NCBI GenBank assembly: GCA_016297805.1
Contig: JAEDFX010000063.1
Span: 1-13,809, forward strand
Source: Treponema sp.
GTDB taxonomy: Bacteria; Spirochaetota; Spirochaetia; Treponematales; Treponemataceae
Direction: 5' to 3'
DNA length: 13,809 bases
The position numbers and the translations under genes were made by a program. Shown here in pieces: positions 13,258-13,809 of the stretch (position 1 is the first letter of the stretch; each line of letters begins with the position of its first letter). The notes below the pieces were generated by a model that saw nothing but the letters and a program-made list of their open reading frames with translations, searched no databases and was not told the DNA's origin.

Positions 13258-13809
13258 ATGTTTGAAGATGTGGAAGAAATTAGACCTGATGATCCTAATG
13301 ATCGTGAATTGCATTTTTACTACAATCGGGCGGAACGTATAGCAAAAGCTCCTCCTCAGGTTCAGGAATATTATAATGGAGGCATGAGACCTGTTCGTGG
13401 TTTCAGAGCCTTATTTTATAAACAGAATAAATGGGTTTTTATTTCTTTAATTTTATTTGTAGGCGCTGCCTGGGCATATTCTGGTTTTAACAGTACAAGA
13501 GCTTTTACCTCTGTTGATGGGATTAATTTTGAGCTTACAGCTTTTTCCTATGAAGAACAGATTTTTACATCAATTTCTATGAAGGCGGGAAAAAAACATA
13601 CTGATAATAATCCAGTGAACGTGCAGGCTGAATTCTTTCTGATAGATCCTAATAATCAGGTAACAGAAAAGCAATTAAAGTCCTTAGTTTATTCTGATGG
13701 TGAACAATATATTCGTGCAAAGTTTACAGATTTTGATATAATTCGTGTTGATGTTATTTTAAATGTTGGAGAGCAGGAAAAAGAACTTTCTGTTCAAGTA
13801 AAGAGGTAG
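13258..13809 (+). CDS. Single-span membrane protein, unknown function
   Basis: A complete 183-residue protein whose TAG stop is the last codon of the window. The N-terminal about 57 residues are charged and presumably cytoplasmic (EDVEEIRPDDPNDRE; YYNRAERIAKAPPQVQEYY), one membrane helix spans about 58-74 (NKWVFISLILFVGAAWAY), and about 110 residues follow outside, predicted mostly beta (VDGINFELTAFSYEEQIF; QAEFFLIDPN; IIRVDVILNVGEQEKEL), perhaps one immunoglobulin-like domain. The gene begins three bases after the lipoprotein stop (TAG CCT ATG) without a clear Shine-Dalgarno sequence, so it is probably translated by re-initiation from the upstream gene. I do not recognise a family. A role alongside the lipoprotein encoded upstream is inferred only from the tight linkage. 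Confidence 0.75.
   Translation: MFEDVEEIRPDDPNDRELHFYYNRAERIAKAPPQVQEYYNGGMRPVRGFRALFYKQNKWVFISLILFVGAAWAYSGFNSTRAFTSVDGINFELTAFSYEEQIFTSISMKAGKKHTDNNPVNVQAEFFLIDPNNQVTEKQLKSLVYSDGEQYIRAKFTDFDIIRVDVILNVGEQEKELSVQVKR

Noticed and set aside
1..13809. Mobile element, prophage or defence island.
   Set aside because: No transposase, integrase, phage, toxin-antitoxin, restriction or nuclease-helicase defence genes are present, and base composition is even apart from a somewhat more G+C-rich secA, which is common for highly expressed genes.

Overview
The window looks like chromosomal, A+T-rich DNA from a spirochaete, most likely a Treponema-type host-associated species. I infer this from relaxed lipoprotein signal peptides, an unusually large signal peptidase I with several N-terminal membrane segments, and a divergent pair (12037-13809) that resembles a lipoprotein family known mainly from spirochaetes. 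No phage, plasmid, transposase, CRISPR or defence genes are present. It is a housekeeping region, and the most interesting material lies in the short non-coding intervals.

Layout. Bases 1-49 are the 3' end of a 5S rRNA gene, so the window opens at the tail of an rRNA operon. Behind it (90-178) lies a scrambled second copy of the 5S 3' end, with one segment also present in inverted orientation. Next come a HAD-type phosphatase (231-863, +), a CPA2-type cation/proton antiporter (855-2090, -), an unassigned lipoprotein with a TTG start (2199-3224, +) and a second, YihX-like HAD phosphatase (3221-3883, -). Both convergent pairs overlap at their 3' ends. A compact, dyad-symmetric divergent promoter (3881-3924) separates the second phosphatase from an rlmI-like rRNA methyltransferase and miaA, which form an RNA-modification operon (3922-6125, +). 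A 72-residue protein of unknown function (6174-6392, -), a TatD-family hydrolase (6484-7203, +) and type I signal peptidase (7245-8966, +) follow. A very strong bidirectional terminator (8988-9041) separates the signal peptidase from secA (9062-11893, -). Divergent from secA is a two-gene operon encoding a lipoprotein and a single-span membrane protein (12037-13254 and 13258-13809, +).

How the genes relate. Two themes recur. One is RNA metabolism: 5S rRNA, 23S rRNA m5C methylation (RlmI-like) and tRNA A37 prenylation (MiaA). The other is protein export and the envelope: SecA drives preproteins through SecYEG, signal peptidase I cleaves them, and two lipoproteins and a bitopic protein are probable clients. 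The two HAD phosphatases, the antiporter and TatD are stand-alone functions.

The main non-coding observation is that five genes (3883 on -, and 3922, 6484, 7245 and 12037 on +) lack a Shine-Dalgarno sequence and have a -10 hexamer ending 6-8 bases before the start codon. That spacing predicts leaderless mRNAs. Other genes in the window carry normal GAGG/AAGG-type ribosome binding sites. I found no convincing previously undescribed multi-gene system.
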